Assembly (NCBI RefSeq): GCF_014841125.1
Contig: NZ_JACYTQ010000006.1
Location: 1 to 64,000 of the forward strand
Origin: Echinicola arenosa
Lineage (GTDB): Bacteria > Bacteroidota > Bacteroidia > Cytophagales > Cyclobacteriaceae
DNA length: 64,000 bases
Direction of reading: 5' to 3'
The position numbers were made by a program, and so were the translations under genes. Under the pieces are notes generated by a model. The model was given only the letters and a program-made list of their open reading frames with translations, had not been told where the DNA came from and searched no databases. Of the stretch, positions 34,159-44,500 are shown in pieces. Every line of letters starts with the position of its first letter. The stretch's first letter is position 1.

Positions 34159-36081
34159 TTGAAAAGCCAGGCATTATCCGTTCTTAAGAAAGTATTCGGC
34201 TATGATGATTTCAGGCCTATGCAGCAGGATATTGTACTTTCTGTAGCGGCTGGAAAGGACACCTTGGCATTGCTGCCTACAGGTGGTGGGAAATCCATTT
34301 GCTTCCAAGTGCCGGCTTTGATGCAGGAAGGGATTTGTGTGGTGGTGAGCCCGCTGATAGCCCTGATGAAAGACCAGGTGGATAACCTGCGCCGAAGAGG
34401 TGTTTTGGCCACGGCCATTTATTCGGGCATGAGAAAACGGGAAATAGATACCACTTTGGATAATTGCATCTATGGTGGGTATAAGTTTTTATATGTTTCT
34501 CCTGAGCGTTTAAAGACGGACTTGTTCATCGAGCGATTCAAAAGGATGAATGTCAACCTCATTGCCATTGATGAGGCGCATTGCATATCACAGTGGGGTT
34601 ATGATTTCAGGCCTCCCTATTTGGAAATTGCCGAGTTGAGGAATTATCATCCTAATGTCCCCTTTATTGCCCTTACAGCATCAGCTACCCTGAGGGTTAA
34701 GGAGGATATTATTGAAAAATTACAGCTTGATAACCCTAAGATATTTATAAAGTCTTTTGCTCGAAAGAATCTGTCTTATGCTGTCCGAAAGGCGGAAAAT
34801 AAGCTGGAGAAAGCCATGGAAATTCTTCAGAAGGTCAATGGTTCGGCAATTGTGTATGTGAGAAGTCGTAAGGCCACCAAAGAATTGGCCATTGCCCTGC
34901 ATCAATTGGGTATTTCTGCCACCTATTACCATGCTGGCTTGGACAAATCGGTCCGAGAGGCCAGACAGCAGGATTGGAAGCTGAATAAAATCCGTGTGAT
35001 GGTGGCCACCAATGCATTTGGGATGGGGATAGACAAGCCTGACGTCCGCCTGGTAGTCCATGTGGATATACCAGAAAATCTGGAGAATTATTACCAAGAG
35101 GCGGGCCGTGCAGGGAGAGATGAGTGGAAAGCTTTTGCAGTGATCCTATTTCATGATAGGGATATGGACCTTTTGCAAGAAAGGGCCGAGCAGGCCTACC
35201 CTCCAGTGGAATTTATCAAGCGGGTTTACCAGAGTTTGGCCAATTACTACCGCATTGCCGTAGGGAGTAGTTTGATGGTAAGTTATGATTTTGAAATTAC
35301 AACCTTTACAGAGATATATAACCTTGACCTTTTGCTGACGTATAATGCTATCAAACTGCTTCAGGAAGAAGGACTGGTGGAGCTTAGTGAAGGTTTTTAC
35401 AGCCCCAGTACTTTACATTTTTTGGTGAATCAAAGTGAGCTGTACGCTTATCAAATAGCCCAGGCATCATTGGATCCATTGATCAAAGTGTTGTTGAGAA
35501 TGTATGGGGGAGAGTTGTTTACAGAGTACCTCAAGATCCGTGAAGATAAAATCGGGGCAATGCTCAATATGTCCGAAAGCCAAGTGGTCAGCCTGATGGA
35601 AAGGATGGAGACCTTAGGGATAGCTGCCTATAATAAGAAAAAGGACAAACCTCAGGTAACCTTCCTCACACCTAGGCATGATGCAGGCAGATTGCCTCTG
35701 AATGTCAAAAGAATTGACGAAAGAAGGAGGAACAGTGTAGAGAAAGCCAAGGCAATGGTAGCGTATGTTGAAAACAACCTGCTTTGCCGTACCCAGCAGA
35801 TTTTGACTTACTTTGGAGAAGAGAATGATGAGGAGTGTGGGGTTTGTGATGTTTGTCTAGATAAGAAGCGATCTTCCCATCTTGCCTCACATAGTTTCAA
35901 ACTCAAAGAAAGGTTGATGCAAACTTTAAATGCAGGGAATTTGTTTACTTACAAGGAGCTACTGGCTAAGGCCAATTTGGCCAGTGATGATGAAAAGGCC
36001 CATTTGATGTTGAGAGAAATGGAGGATGAAGGGTTGATCATCAGTTTAGCTGACGGTAGAATAAAGAGAAATACTGAATGA
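34159..36081 (+). CDS. recQ: ATP-dependent DNA helicase RecQ
   Basis: 3'-5' DNA helicase of 640 residues acting in recombination and repair. Walker A is TGGGKS (about residue 40), the DEAH box is AIDEAHCISQWGYDFRP (about 137), and motif VI is YYQEAGRAGRDEW. Four cysteines for a zinc site are in LLCRTQQILTYFGEEND and ECGVCDVC (about 542-566), followed by a winged-helix-like end. A typical HRDC domain is not recognised, so it may be a RecQ paralogue. The TTG start is 1 bp after the upstream stop; its stop overlaps the next start (ATGA). Confidence 0.9.
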   Translation: MKSQALSVLKKVFGYDDFRPMQQDIVLSVAAGKDTLALLPTGGGKSICFQVPALMQEGICVVVSPLIALMKDQVDNLRRRGVLATAIYSGMRKREIDTTLDNCIYGGYKFLYVSPERLKTDLFIERFKRMNVNLIAIDEAHCISQWGYDFRPPYLEIAELRNYHPNVPFIALTASATLRVKEDIIEKLQLDNPKIFIKSFARKNLSYAVRKAENKLEKAMEILQKVNGSAIVYVRSRKATKELAIALHQLGISATYYHAGLDKSVREARQQDWKLNKIRVMVATNAFGMGIDKPDVRLVVHVDIPENLENYYQEAGRAGRDEWKAFAVILFHDRDMDLLQERAEQAYPPVEFIKRVYQSLANYYRIAVGSSLMVSYDFEITTFTEIYNLDLLLTYNAIKLLQEEGLVELSEGFYSPSTLHFLVNQSELYAYQIAQASLDPLIKVLLRMYGGELFTEYLKIREDKIGAMLNMSESQVVSLMERMETLGIAAYNKKKDKPQVTFLTPRHDAGRLPLNVKRIDERRRNSVEKAKAMVAYVENNLLCRTQQILTYFGEENDEECGVCDVCLDKKRSSHLASHSFKLKERLMQTLNAGNLFTYKELLAKANLASDDEKAHLMLREMEDEGLIISLADGRIKRNTE

Positions 36082-36659
36082 AATTTGTTGATACTATTCT
36101 TAAGAAATTATTTCCCGGAAACGGAGAGACTTATACTCATAAAGAAAACTTTTCGCAAGCTGATGGTGAGGCAGTTGAAATACAGAATTGGATGGCTTCA
36201 GAAGAGGGGAAGTCTATCTTTGAAATGATCTATAAGAACTATCATCTACAAAAAACTGGAGAGGAAATTACCCCTGAAATGCTCGTATTTAGGTCGCCAT
36301 ATGCCAATGGAATAGCGATTTTATACGATTTGCCCCTTAAAACGAAAACTTTTTCACAACTTTTCTTTGCTTTTGGTCAGCGAATCGTAGATTTAGGTTA
36401 TGAAAGGGTGAGTTTGGACCGGACCATTCAAGAAAAAGATCCCGGAGTCAATGTCACCGAGAAACAGTACTTAAAGCCCAAAGCAACCTTCAATGCAGAT
36501 CAGACCGACCAACTTTTTGGGAATGTTGCTATCGAAAAGGTGTCGGTCAATCACCAACCTCAAATGATAAAAATCTTGGTCACGGTCTATTCTGATCGGC
36601 TGTACACCAAGGCCAGATCATTTGATGCCTTTATAGAAGCGATATTTAACCCCCAGTAA
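36078..36659 (+). CDS. conserved hypothetical protein in recQ operon
   Basis: Protein of 193 residues, probably cytoplasmic, no signal or membrane segment. Visible features are WMASEEGKSIFEMIYKNYHL, LFFAFGQRIVDLGYERVSLD and a strand-rich end ILVTVYSDRLYTKARSFDAF. No family is recognised. It overlaps recQ by 4 bp and ends 5 bp before a Nudix gene, so it belongs to the same transcription unit. Confidence 0.7.
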   Translation: MKFVDTILKKLFPGNGETYTHKENFSQADGEAVEIQNWMASEEGKSIFEMIYKNYHLQKTGEEITPEMLVFRSPYANGIAILYDLPLKTKTFSQLFFAFGQRIVDLGYERVSLDRTIQEKDPGVNVTEKQYLKPKATFNADQTDQLFGNVAIEKVSVNHQPQMIKILVTVYSDRLYTKARSFDAFIEAIFNPQ

Positions 36660-36664
36660 TTTAT

Positions 36665-37216
36665 ATGAATAGAGAAGGACTAAAAAAAATACTGAAAAGC
36701 TACCGGACACCATTTGAGGAAGAGAAAAATTTTGTGGCTGAGTTTATTGCTCTTACTGAAGATCCATTAGCCTTTCAGAGAGAAAGGAAAGAAGGACATT
36801 TTACAGCATCCGCCTGGATAGTCAACAAAACACGCACCCATGCTTTGTTGACCCATCATAGAAAGTTGAGCCGTTGGCTGCAATTAGGTGGTCATGCTGA
36901 TGGAAATGAAAACTTAATGGAGGTTGCCATGACTGAAGCCCGTGAAGAGAGTGGGCTGATTTCCCTGAAATTGGTGGACAGCTATATCTTTGATATTGAT
37001 AAGCATATTATTCCCGCCAATGCTAAAGACCCTCAGCACTATCATTATGATGTGCGTTTTCTGATTGAAGCAGCCATGGACGAGCCCTTGACCATAAGTA
37101 AAGAAAGTAAAGATTTGGCTTGGGTAAGTTATGAAACAGTCCCAGATGTGGTTGCTGGCAATGAGTCAATCCTGAGAATGCTGGAAAAGACCAGTAAGTC
37201 AGAATTTGTTTATTAA
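36665..37216 (+). CDS. Nudix hydrolase
   Basis: Cytoplasmic enzyme of 183 residues that hydrolyses a nucleoside diphosphate linked to another group. The Nudix box is in GGHADGNENLMEVAMTEARE followed by ESGL (pattern GX5EX7REUXEEXGU), with Glu residues for Mg binding. Upstream HHRKLSRWLQLGGH is a common arrangement. Substrate unknown. Confidence 0.88.
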   Translation: MNREGLKKILKSYRTPFEEEKNFVAEFIALTEDPLAFQRERKEGHFTASAWIVNKTRTHALLTHHRKLSRWLQLGGHADGNENLMEVAMTEAREESGLISLKLVDSYIFDIDKHIIPANAKDPQHYHYDVRFLIEAAMDEPLTISKESKDLAWVSYETVPDVVAGNESILRMLEKTSKSEFVY

Positions 37217-37363
37217 CAACGAAACCACCTTAGGCTTGGTTTTTGCTCAAAAGAACAGGCCTAGTATTATCAAATCTGTTTCTTGCAGAAAGGCCTAAGT
37301 GACAAAGAGATTGTGTATTTGGTAAAGATCAGGCAAAAAGACTGCGATATCGCTTATAATTCT

Positions 37364-37371
37364 TATCTTTG
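37364..37371 (+). promoter_or_regulatory. -7 box of the TPR lipoprotein gene
   Basis: TATCTTTG matches TAnnTTTG. Transcription would start a few bases downstream, which excludes the TTG at 37369 as start codon and supports GTG 37390 for the TPR gene. Confidence 0.6.
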
Positions 37372-37389
37372 TCTGAAAAATTACTAAAA

Positions 37390-38106
37390 GTGAGAAAAAT
37401 AATATTACTTCCTTTATTGATCGGGCTCTTGATGGGCTGTTCTCCCTCAGAGCAAGAGCTTTATGATAGAGGGGTCAAGGAATTAAGGTCCGGAAACTAT
37501 CAAGAGTCAATTACTTATTTTGATAAAGTTATTGAAATCAACCCAGACAATACAGAAGCCCATAATGCAAAGGGAGTGGCATTTTTTGAACAAGAGAATT
37601 GGGACGCTGCCATAGCCTCTTTTAAGACATCAATGGAAAAAGACTCTACTTCTTATAAGCCATACCTGAATTTAGGCAATGCTTATTTGGAGAAAAAAGA
37701 ATTCAAGCAAGCGGTTATTAATTACAATATAGCCAGTTCACTGGACCCGAACCAAACAGATATTTACTACAATCGAGGTTTGGCCCTTTTGGGAATGGAG
37801 GCCTATGAAGATGCCATTTTGGATTTTGACAATGCACTTCAAGTAGATCCAAGTCAGGCCCTTACCCACTTTAACCGCGGAAAAGCACTTATCGGCAACA
37901 ATAACCCCGAGGAGGCGATCAATTCACTGCACAGATCCGTGGAGTTGGATGATCAAAATGGGGCAGCATTTTATCTTTTGGGTGTTACGGAAATGAGTCT
38001 GACCAATACAAAAGAGGAAGGCTGCATGCATCTTAAGACAGCCTTAAAGTTAGGCTACACTGGTGCAAAGGAATGGATTGATGAATTTTGTGATACAGCA
38101 TCTTGA
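37390..38106 (+). CDS. TPR-repeat lipoprotein
   Basis: Protein of 238 residues. The GTG start gives RKIILLPLLIGLLMGC with lipidated C17. About six TPR units follow (for example GNYQESITYFDKVIEINPD, ENWDAAIASFKTSMEKD, EAYEDAILDFDNALQVDP), a scaffold for protein contacts at the envelope. The upstream -7 box would overlap the longer TTG start, which decides the start. The stop TGA overlaps the ATG of the next gene (TGATG), so the two are translationally coupled. Partner unknown. Confidence 0.82.
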   Translation: MRKIILLPLLIGLLMGCSPSEQELYDRGVKELRSGNYQESITYFDKVIEINPDNTEAHNAKGVAFFEQENWDAAIASFKTSMEKDSTSYKPYLNLGNAYLEKKEFKQAVINYNIASSLDPNQTDIYYNRGLALLGMEAYEDAILDFDNALQVDPSQALTHFNRGKALIGNNNPEEAINSLHRSVELDDQNGAAFYLLGVTEMSLTNTKEEGCMHLKTALKLGYTGAKEWIDEFCDTAS

Positions 38107-39068
38107 TGACAACAATCGGAAAGGATATTAGCAAAGCAAAACAACTCCTTGAAGCGGGTGAGTTGGTAGGAATCCCTACAGAGACAGTTTATGGTTTGGC
38201 AGGAAATGCATTAAGCCCAGATGCTGTCAGTAAGATTTTTGAAACCAAAAACAGACCTAGTTTTGATCCGCTGATTGTTCATACCGGGAGTATTGAGCAG
38301 ATTGGTGATTATACTACTGAGCTGTTACCGGAATTAAAAGAGTTGGCTCAGGGGTTTTGGCCTGGACCATTGACGCTTTTGCTTCCCAAAAAATCCATTG
38401 TGCCAGACTTAGTGACCAGTGGTTTGGACCAGGTAGCGGTGAGGGTGCCCAGCCATCCTTTGACGAGAGAATTACTTTTATCACTTGATTTTCCATTGGC
38501 GGCTCCTAGTGCCAATCCTTTTGGTTATATTAGCCCTACCCAAGCCAGCCATGTGGTCGATCAGCTTGGGGGAAAAATCCAGTATGTGTTGGATGGAGGT
38601 CCATGTCAAGTAGGTTTGGAGAGTACCATTGTGGGCGTAGAAGACGGCCAGGTTATTATTTACCGATTGGGAGGAGTGGAAGTTTCCGAAATCAAAAAGG
38701 TAGTAGGAAATGTCCTTATATTACCACAATCCAGTAGTAATCCAAAATCTCCAGGTATGCTGAAGAGCCATTATGCTCCACGTATTCCTTTTGTATTGGG
38801 AGATTTGGACCAGTTGGTCCCTCATTACCTTAATAAGGGGGAAAAGTTTGGAGTGTTAAGCTTTAATAAGCTTTTTGATCAGGTAGATCCTGAAGACCAA
38901 AGGGTGCTCAGTGAGGAAGGGGATTTTCAGGAGGCCGCACAAAACCTATTTGCTTCCATGAGGTACTTGGACAATCAAAATGTCAATGTAATATTGTCCG
39001 AAGAACTTCCGGAAAAGGGACTCGGAAAAGCCATCAATGACCGTTTGAGAAGAGCCTCAGCGAGATAG
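38106..39068 (+). CDS. L-threonylcarbamoyladenylate synthase (Sua5/YrdC)
   Basis: Enzyme of 320 residues that makes threonylcarbamoyl-AMP from threonine, bicarbonate and ATP for the t6A37 modification of tRNAs. The YrdC domain (about 1-205) shows [54 protein letters not shown] and [20 protein letters not shown]. The C-terminal [19 protein letters not shown] leads into the extra Sua5 domain, so this is the long Sua5 type. It is coupled to the TPR gene and followed by pgk. Confidence 0.92.
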   Translation: MTTIGKDISKAKQLLEAGELVGIPTETVYGLAGNALSPDAVSKIFETKNRPSFDPLIVHTGSIEQIGDYTTELLPELKELAQGFWPGPLTLLLPKKSIVPDLVTSGLDQVAVRVPSHPLTRELLLSLDFPLAAPSANPFGYISPTQASHVVDQLGGKIQYVLDGGPCQVGLESTIVGVEDGQVIIYRLGGVEVSEIKKVVGNVLILPQSSSNPKSPGMLKSHYAPRIPFVLGDLDQLVPHYLNKGEKFGVLSFNKLFDQVDPEDQRVLSEEGDFQEAAQNLFASMRYLDNQNVNVILSEELPEKGLGKAINDRLRRASAR

Positions 39069-39102
39069 AATTTTAGAAACATCATATAAAACCTATTTAA
39101 CC

Positions 39103-40302
39103 ATGAACAGTAGGATAAAATCTGTTGACAACCTTAGTTTTGAGGGTAAAAGAGCCCTAGTTAGAGTAGACTTTAATGTGCCTTTGGATGGAGATTTAAA
39201 GGTTACTGATGATACCAGAATCCAGGCAGCACTGCCCACCATCAACAAAATTTTGAATGATGGAGGATCTGTTGTTTTGATGTCACACTTGGGAAGGCCT
39301 AAAACCGGACCTGAAGATAAGTTTTCCCTAAAGCACATTTTGCTTGATTTGGAAAAAGCTTTGGACAGACCAGTGAAATTTGCCCCTGATTGTATTGGTG
39401 CTGAAGCTAAGCAGTTGGCGACAGCTCTTAAGGGTGGAGAAGTTTTGTTACTTGAAAACCTGAGGTTCTACCCTGAAGAAACCAAGGGAGATAAAGATTT
39501 TGCTGGTAAGCTAGCTTCATTAGGAGACATCTATGTCAATGATGCTTTTGGAACAGCTCACCGTGCCCATGCTTCCACAGCCATTGTGGCAGAATTCTTT
39601 AATGATAAAGTATGCGGTTACTTGATGCTTTCTGAGTTGGAGAATGCAGATAAGGTATTGGAAAACCCTGTGAGGCCTTTCACGGCTATCATGGGAGGAG
39701 CGAAGATTTCTGATAAGATTTTGATTATCGAGAAGCTTTTGGATAAGGTGGACAACTTGATTATCGGTGGAGGGATGTCTTATACTTTTGCCAAAGCCAA
39801 AGGCGGATCTATTGGTGATTCATTGTTGGAAGCAGACAAGATGGAACTGACCAAGGAATTGGAAGCTAAAGCCAAAGAAAAGGGAGTCAATCTTTATTTG
39901 CCTGTAGATAACATTACCTCCAAAGAATTTGCCAATGATGCTGAGCAAGGCACTGCAAAAAGTGGCGAAATTCCTGATGGATGGATGGGACTGGATATCG
40001 GGGTGGATACCCGTAAGTTGTTCTCTGACGTCATCAAAAACTCGAAAACCATTCTTTGGAATGGCCCAATGGGTGTATTTGAAATGGAGAGCTTTGATAA
40101 AGGTACCAAAGCGGTAGCCGAGGCCTTGGTCGAAGCTACGGAAGGTGGTGCGTTTAGCTTGATCGGTGGAGGTGACTCTGCTGCTGCGATAAACAAATTT
40201 GGCTTTGGGGATAAAGTATCATTTGTCTCTACCGGTGGTGGTGCTTTACTAGAACATATGGAAGGTAAAGTACTTCCTGGTGTTAAAGCATTAGAGCCTT
40301 AA
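39103..40302 (+). CDS. pgk: phosphoglycerate kinase
   Basis: Glycolytic enzyme of 399 residues transferring phosphate from 1,3-bisphosphoglycerate to ADP. Motifs are [14 protein letters not shown] near the N-terminus, [38 protein letters not shown], and nucleotide-binding [16 protein letters not shown] and [13 protein letters not shown]. The length is complete. It lies 34 bp after the Sua5 gene and is followed by a strong terminator. Confidence 0.97.
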   Translation: MNSRIKSVDNLSFEGKRALVRVDFNVPLDGDLKVTDDTRIQAALPTINKILNDGGSVVLMSHLGRPKTGPEDKFSLKHILLDLEKALDRPVKFAPDCIGAEAKQLATALKGGEVLLLENLRFYPEETKGDKDFAGKLASLGDIYVNDAFGTAHRAHASTAIVAEFFNDKVCGYLMLSELENADKVLENPVRPFTAIMGGAKISDKILIIEKLLDKVDNLIIGGGMSYTFAKAKGGSIGDSLLEADKMELTKELEAKAKEKGVNLYLPVDNITSKEFANDAEQGTAKSGEIPDGWMGLDIGVDTRKLFSDVIKNSKTILWNGPMGVFEMESFDKGTKAVAEALVEATEGGAFSLIGGGDSAAAINKFGFGDKVSFVSTGGGALLEHMEGKVLPGVKALEP

Positions 40303-40330
40303 GTATAATTTAAAGACTATTAACTGTAAG

Positions 40331-40359
40331 GGCTGCTTCTTAGAAGGCAGCCTTTTTTT
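40331..40359 (+). terminator. terminator of pgk
   Basis: A GGCTGCTTCT/AGAAGGCAGCC stem is followed by a run of seven or more T. It lies 28 bp after the pgk stop and just beyond the stop of the convergent RlpA gene. Confidence 0.85.
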
Positions 40360-40362
40360 GTA

Positions 40363-40725
40363 TTAATATCTTATCTCCACAGGTACAACGCCCTCACGGA
40401 TCATGTCCAATTGCCGGGCTGCTTTTTTGGAAAGGTCAATGATTCTGCCTCTGACAAAGGGCCCTCGGTCATTGATGCGTACCTTAACCGTTTTGCCGTT
40501 GTTTAAATTTTTGATCTGCACAATGGTGCCAAAAGGCAAAGTTCGGTGAGCAGCCGTCATCTGGTTGTGATGGTACTTCTCGCCACTAGCGGTTTTCCTT
40601 CCATTGAACTTGTTGGCATAGTAGCTGGCCATTCCTTTTTCCACCCTTGCAGATTGATTTTTGGAGGTGGCACAAGAGCTGAAAATCAATATAATGAGGA
40701 TCCAGAGCGTTAGCTGTTTTTTCAT
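40363..40725 (-). CDS. RlpA-like septal ring lytic transglycosylase lipoprotein
   Basis: Lipoprotein of 120 residues (lipobox IFSSC, C18) with the double-psi beta-barrel of RlpA: GMASYYANKFNGRKTASGE, MTAAHRTLPFGTIVQIKN, KVRINDRGPFVRGRIIDLS and KAARQLDMIREG. RlpA proteins cleave denuded peptidoglycan strands at the septum. No SPOR domain is present, so septal targeting by denuded glycan is not indicated. Confidence 0.88.
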   Translation of the reverse strand: MKKQLTLWILIILIFSSCATSKNQSARVEKGMASYYANKFNGRKTASGEKYHHNQMTAAHRTLPFGTIVQIKNLNNGKTVKVRINDRGPFVRGRIIDLSKKAARQLDMIREGVVPVEIRY

Positions 40726-40801
40726 AGTTGGCTAATAGCAATGAATAAGCCATCAGCAGGATAGTTTTACTGATGGCTTATTTGTTCAAGGTGTAAACTA
40801 A

Positions 40802-41554
40802 TTACCTAACGAAGATCCACTCATTTTCTTTGCTTTGAGGTTCAGAAAATTCATAGCCTTCTGCATTAAAGAGTTTGATTTTTTCAGGAGAAGTAATGCG
40901 GTTTTTGATGATATAGTCCGCCATCATCCCTCGAGCTTGTTTGGCAAAAATCCCTATGACCTTATATTTTCCGTCTCGGTGTTCCTTGAAATTGACATGG
41001 ATGATGCGGGATTTCAATGCCTTTTTGTCGACGGCTTTGGCATATTCCTGAGAGGCCAAATTGATAATAGGTTCACCTTGGGCCGCTGCATTGATGGCCT
41101 TGGAGATTTTAGTGCCCCAGTATTCATAAAGGTTTTTTCCTTTTTTGTTCTCTAGGCTAATGCCCATTTCCAACCTGTACGGTTGGATCAGGTCCATTGG
41201 TTTGAGTAGTCCATATAGACCGGAAAGGATTCTTAAATGATCTTGGGCAAAGACGAGATCATCCTCTGAATAATTATCTACATCCATGCTTCGGTAGACA
41301 TCCCCTTTAAAGGCTAAAAGGGCTTGTTTGGAGTTTTCCAGCGTGAAGTCTTTGTTGAAAGTGCGGTATCTTTCTTCATTCAACTGGGCGATATTTTCAC
41401 TCACTTTCATCAGTTTTTGAATATCAGAAGCTGACTTTTTTTTCATCAACGATACCAATGCTTTGATGTCAGTTTTAAAGTCTGGCTGAGTGGCCGTGGG
41501 CACATCAGCTGTACTCATATCCAGCGTTTTGGCTGGAGAAATTAATGCGATCAT
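40802..41554 (-). CDS. yaaA: YaaA family peroxide stress protein
   Basis: Cytoplasmic protein of 250 residues. ALISPAKTLDMS at the N-terminus, RILSGLYGLLKPMDLIQPYRLEMG and NLASQEYAKAVDKKALKSRI are signature blocks. In E. coli YaaA limits iron-driven damage during peroxide stress. It begins 2 bp after the stop of the giant T9SS cargo gene on the same strand, an unexpected but tight arrangement. Confidence 0.9.
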   Translation of the reverse strand: MIALISPAKTLDMSTADVPTATQPDFKTDIKALVSLMKKKSASDIQKLMKVSENIAQLNEERYRTFNKDFTLENSKQALLAFKGDVYRSMDVDNYSEDDLVFAQDHLRILSGLYGLLKPMDLIQPYRLEMGISLENKKGKNLYEYWGTKISKAINAAAQGEPIINLASQEYAKAVDKKALKSRIIHVNFKEHRDGKYKVIGIFAKQARGMMADYIIKNRITSPEKIKLFNAEGYEFSEPQSKENEWIFVR

Positions 41555-41556
41555 AT

Positions 41557-44500
41557 TTATTCGATTACTACTATTGCTTTTTTGATGGTTTTCTCAATTG
41601 CTTGGTCTCGGCTTTTAAACTTGATTATTACGGGATAGGTTCCTACAGGGACTTTTTTTCCGTTCACCAAGCCATCCCACTGACAGAAAGGCGAATTTTC
41701 TGGTACATTTTCTTCTATACAGTGATAAATGAGCTCTCCCCAGCGGTTGTAGATCAAGACACTGATTTCGTCTACAAAGTCATTGACATAGACAATGAAG
41801 TTTCGGCTTTCATCTCCAGGGATCAAAGCATTCGGGGTGGTGATGAGCAGAGCACAGTCCTGAATGACCTCAAAGTTGACGGCAAAAGTACAGCTTGCCT
41901 CATCTGTTACAAATAAGGTGTAGTTCCCTGGCAAAGTGGGGGTGAAGGTAGAATCTGTACTGACCATATCATCTTCCAGCCACCACTCATATTCAGACCA
42001 GTTGCCCAAAGAGTCCAAGGTCTCCGTCACGCCTTCAATGGCGCAAATGGTATAACTCGGTTGTAATAGGGGAGCCTCAGCGTTGGAACTCAAAACATCT
42101 ATTCTGTCCGTGCCCACTGCACAAAGCTGGCCATAGGATTCGTTGATAAGCCTTACCCTATAAGTCCCTTCCTGGGTAACGGGAATGCTGGTCATGCCGT
42201 CAAATTCTGGAAGGCGTGAGCTGACGCCATCCTCATCGACCGTAAACCACGCTGTTTCAATATTTGAACTAGCAGGTGCTGTAAATACGGCCTGAATAGT
42301 TCCTGTTGGATTGTTGGAACAGATGCCGGCATCTAGGATCAGTTCCACTGGAACCCTGCTTGTAAATGGTTCTACAGTAAACTCAATTGGAGGTCTTGGA
42401 CAGCCGGCGCCTACCTTGGGTTGGACATCTAAAGAGTAATCGCCAGGGTTGTTTGGAACAAAAGAAATACCCCTGCCAATGATTTCGCCTACTGTATTCC
42501 TCCAAAGGAAATTATAATCTTCTTCATTAAAGTTAGCCCCAAGCTCAGCCAAATACCGAACCCCGTTTTCGCAATCAAATATTGGGTCCGCCAATTCATA
42601 TTCAACCTGATTGGTAAGGGTCAGGTTCATTTCCCGGGTTCGTGGGCATTCAACACCATTTGGGTCCTCGCCTACAATCGTATACACGCCTTCCTGATCC
42701 ATGACATATAGATCATTAGGCTGTGGGGTAAGAATACTTCCATCGGGCCCAGTGATGGTATAATTGACCCCATTCGCTGGTTCAGGAGCAAAATAAAACA
42801 CTTCACAGGCAATGGCATTACTCGGAACACTAAAGGACACCAAGCCTTGGTTTTCAATTATGTAATTTTGAGCATCAGGCACCGCACAGCCTGCGGGGTC
42901 AGAAACTTCCACTGCATAGGTTCCGTCCTCCAAAGAAACATTCACTTCACCATTGATAGTCCCAGTAAATTGCTCTCCATCGTCTTCTCTGGTAATGACA
43001 TAGGACCCTGTGTTAGGAGTTCCCTGCAGAATGATACTGATGCTGCCATTATCCACTCCCGTTGGTCCACAAGATTCAGGGCTAACGCTAATGGTATAAC
43101 TAAATCCTGCTGGAGGATTTTCATTGTCTATGCTTACGGTCTCTGTAAATGAGCAGCCTCCATTGACAGCAGTTATGGTGTAGATACCAGGCAAAAGGTC
43201 TGCTATTGGCCCAATGGTCTGTCCTTCGGTGACACCCAAGAAGACTTCGCCTGTTTCTACTACAGTTACGGTGTCTGCATCAGAAAGCATGGTGAACTCA
43301 AAGCTGCCGTCAGGAGTGGCGCAATCAGTTGCGGTGCTGATCACATTGGTGGTAAGTTCTGGCAATGGAGAAACCAGCAACTCTACTCTTTTTTCGACCA
43401 CACAACCGGGCAATATAGGGTCATCTGCTCTGAAAATAATATCATATGTCCCAGGGCCAGGAAGTTCTTCTACATTGACTTCCCACTCATAACCTTCGCC
43501 CAAAATCGTTGGTGTATCATTACTGCCTTGTAACTGGTAGGACCATTCGCCACTCACAGGCGTATCAGGAGCAAAGGTAATATAGTTCTCTTCATAGCAG
43601 GATGATTCCGCATCCTGATTGACCTCAAAGTCAAATGCTGGACCAACAAATACTGAAGCGGTGGCAGGACAAGATTGGAAAGTGGAATCAGCACCTGCTG
43701 GAATCACATGATTAACCGTGACGGTATAAATACTTTCCTCTGTGACATCAATGGAATTGGAAGTACTGTCCCCTAAGATCTCGCCAGCAGAGTTTATCCA
43801 TTCAAAATTATACAACCCCTCACTGGGGTCATACCCGTCAATGGCCGTTAATGTAACGGTGTTTCCGCTACAAAGCGTGATATCATCCTGTAGCGTGAGT
43901 TCAGGTGGAGCAACAATCTCAATTTCCATGCTGCCCCGGTAGTATTCTGGATTGCCGCATCTTTCCACATCCAAACTAACGGTGTATACACCCGCTGAGT
44001 CAAACGCATATTCCATTAGCTGGAAGTCGTCACCTTCACCTGCATAGGTAAATACTTCAAGTCCGTCACTATCAGTGATTACCCAATTGTAAAAATCAAT
44101 ATCTGGTTCTCCTGCTCCCTCAAACTCTGCTAGCGCCTCACCTTCGATCAAACAAAGCCTTTCTGGACCTGAAATTTCAGGGTCAGGTACATTGCTGCCG
44201 GAGTTTTGAACATAGGAAGGAAGGCCTAAATTATTTGTTCCGTTGGTGATGGGACCCTGTGGATTATAGGTGCTATTGTTGCAGTCAGCTCCGGGTTGGA
44301 TTTGACCTACTTGTGGAGCACCTACAACTGAGACATAAATTTGTCCATCAGGGCCCATTTGTAAGGCTCCAAGTGTTCCTCCAGTACTTCCTGAGAGTAC
44401 TGATCTGTTAGCTAGAATACATTGTTCGATTTCGTCTTGGGTACTGGCACTTTGGAAACAGTCAGGGCAGGTGCTGGTGCTGCCATCGTCTTCATCAATT

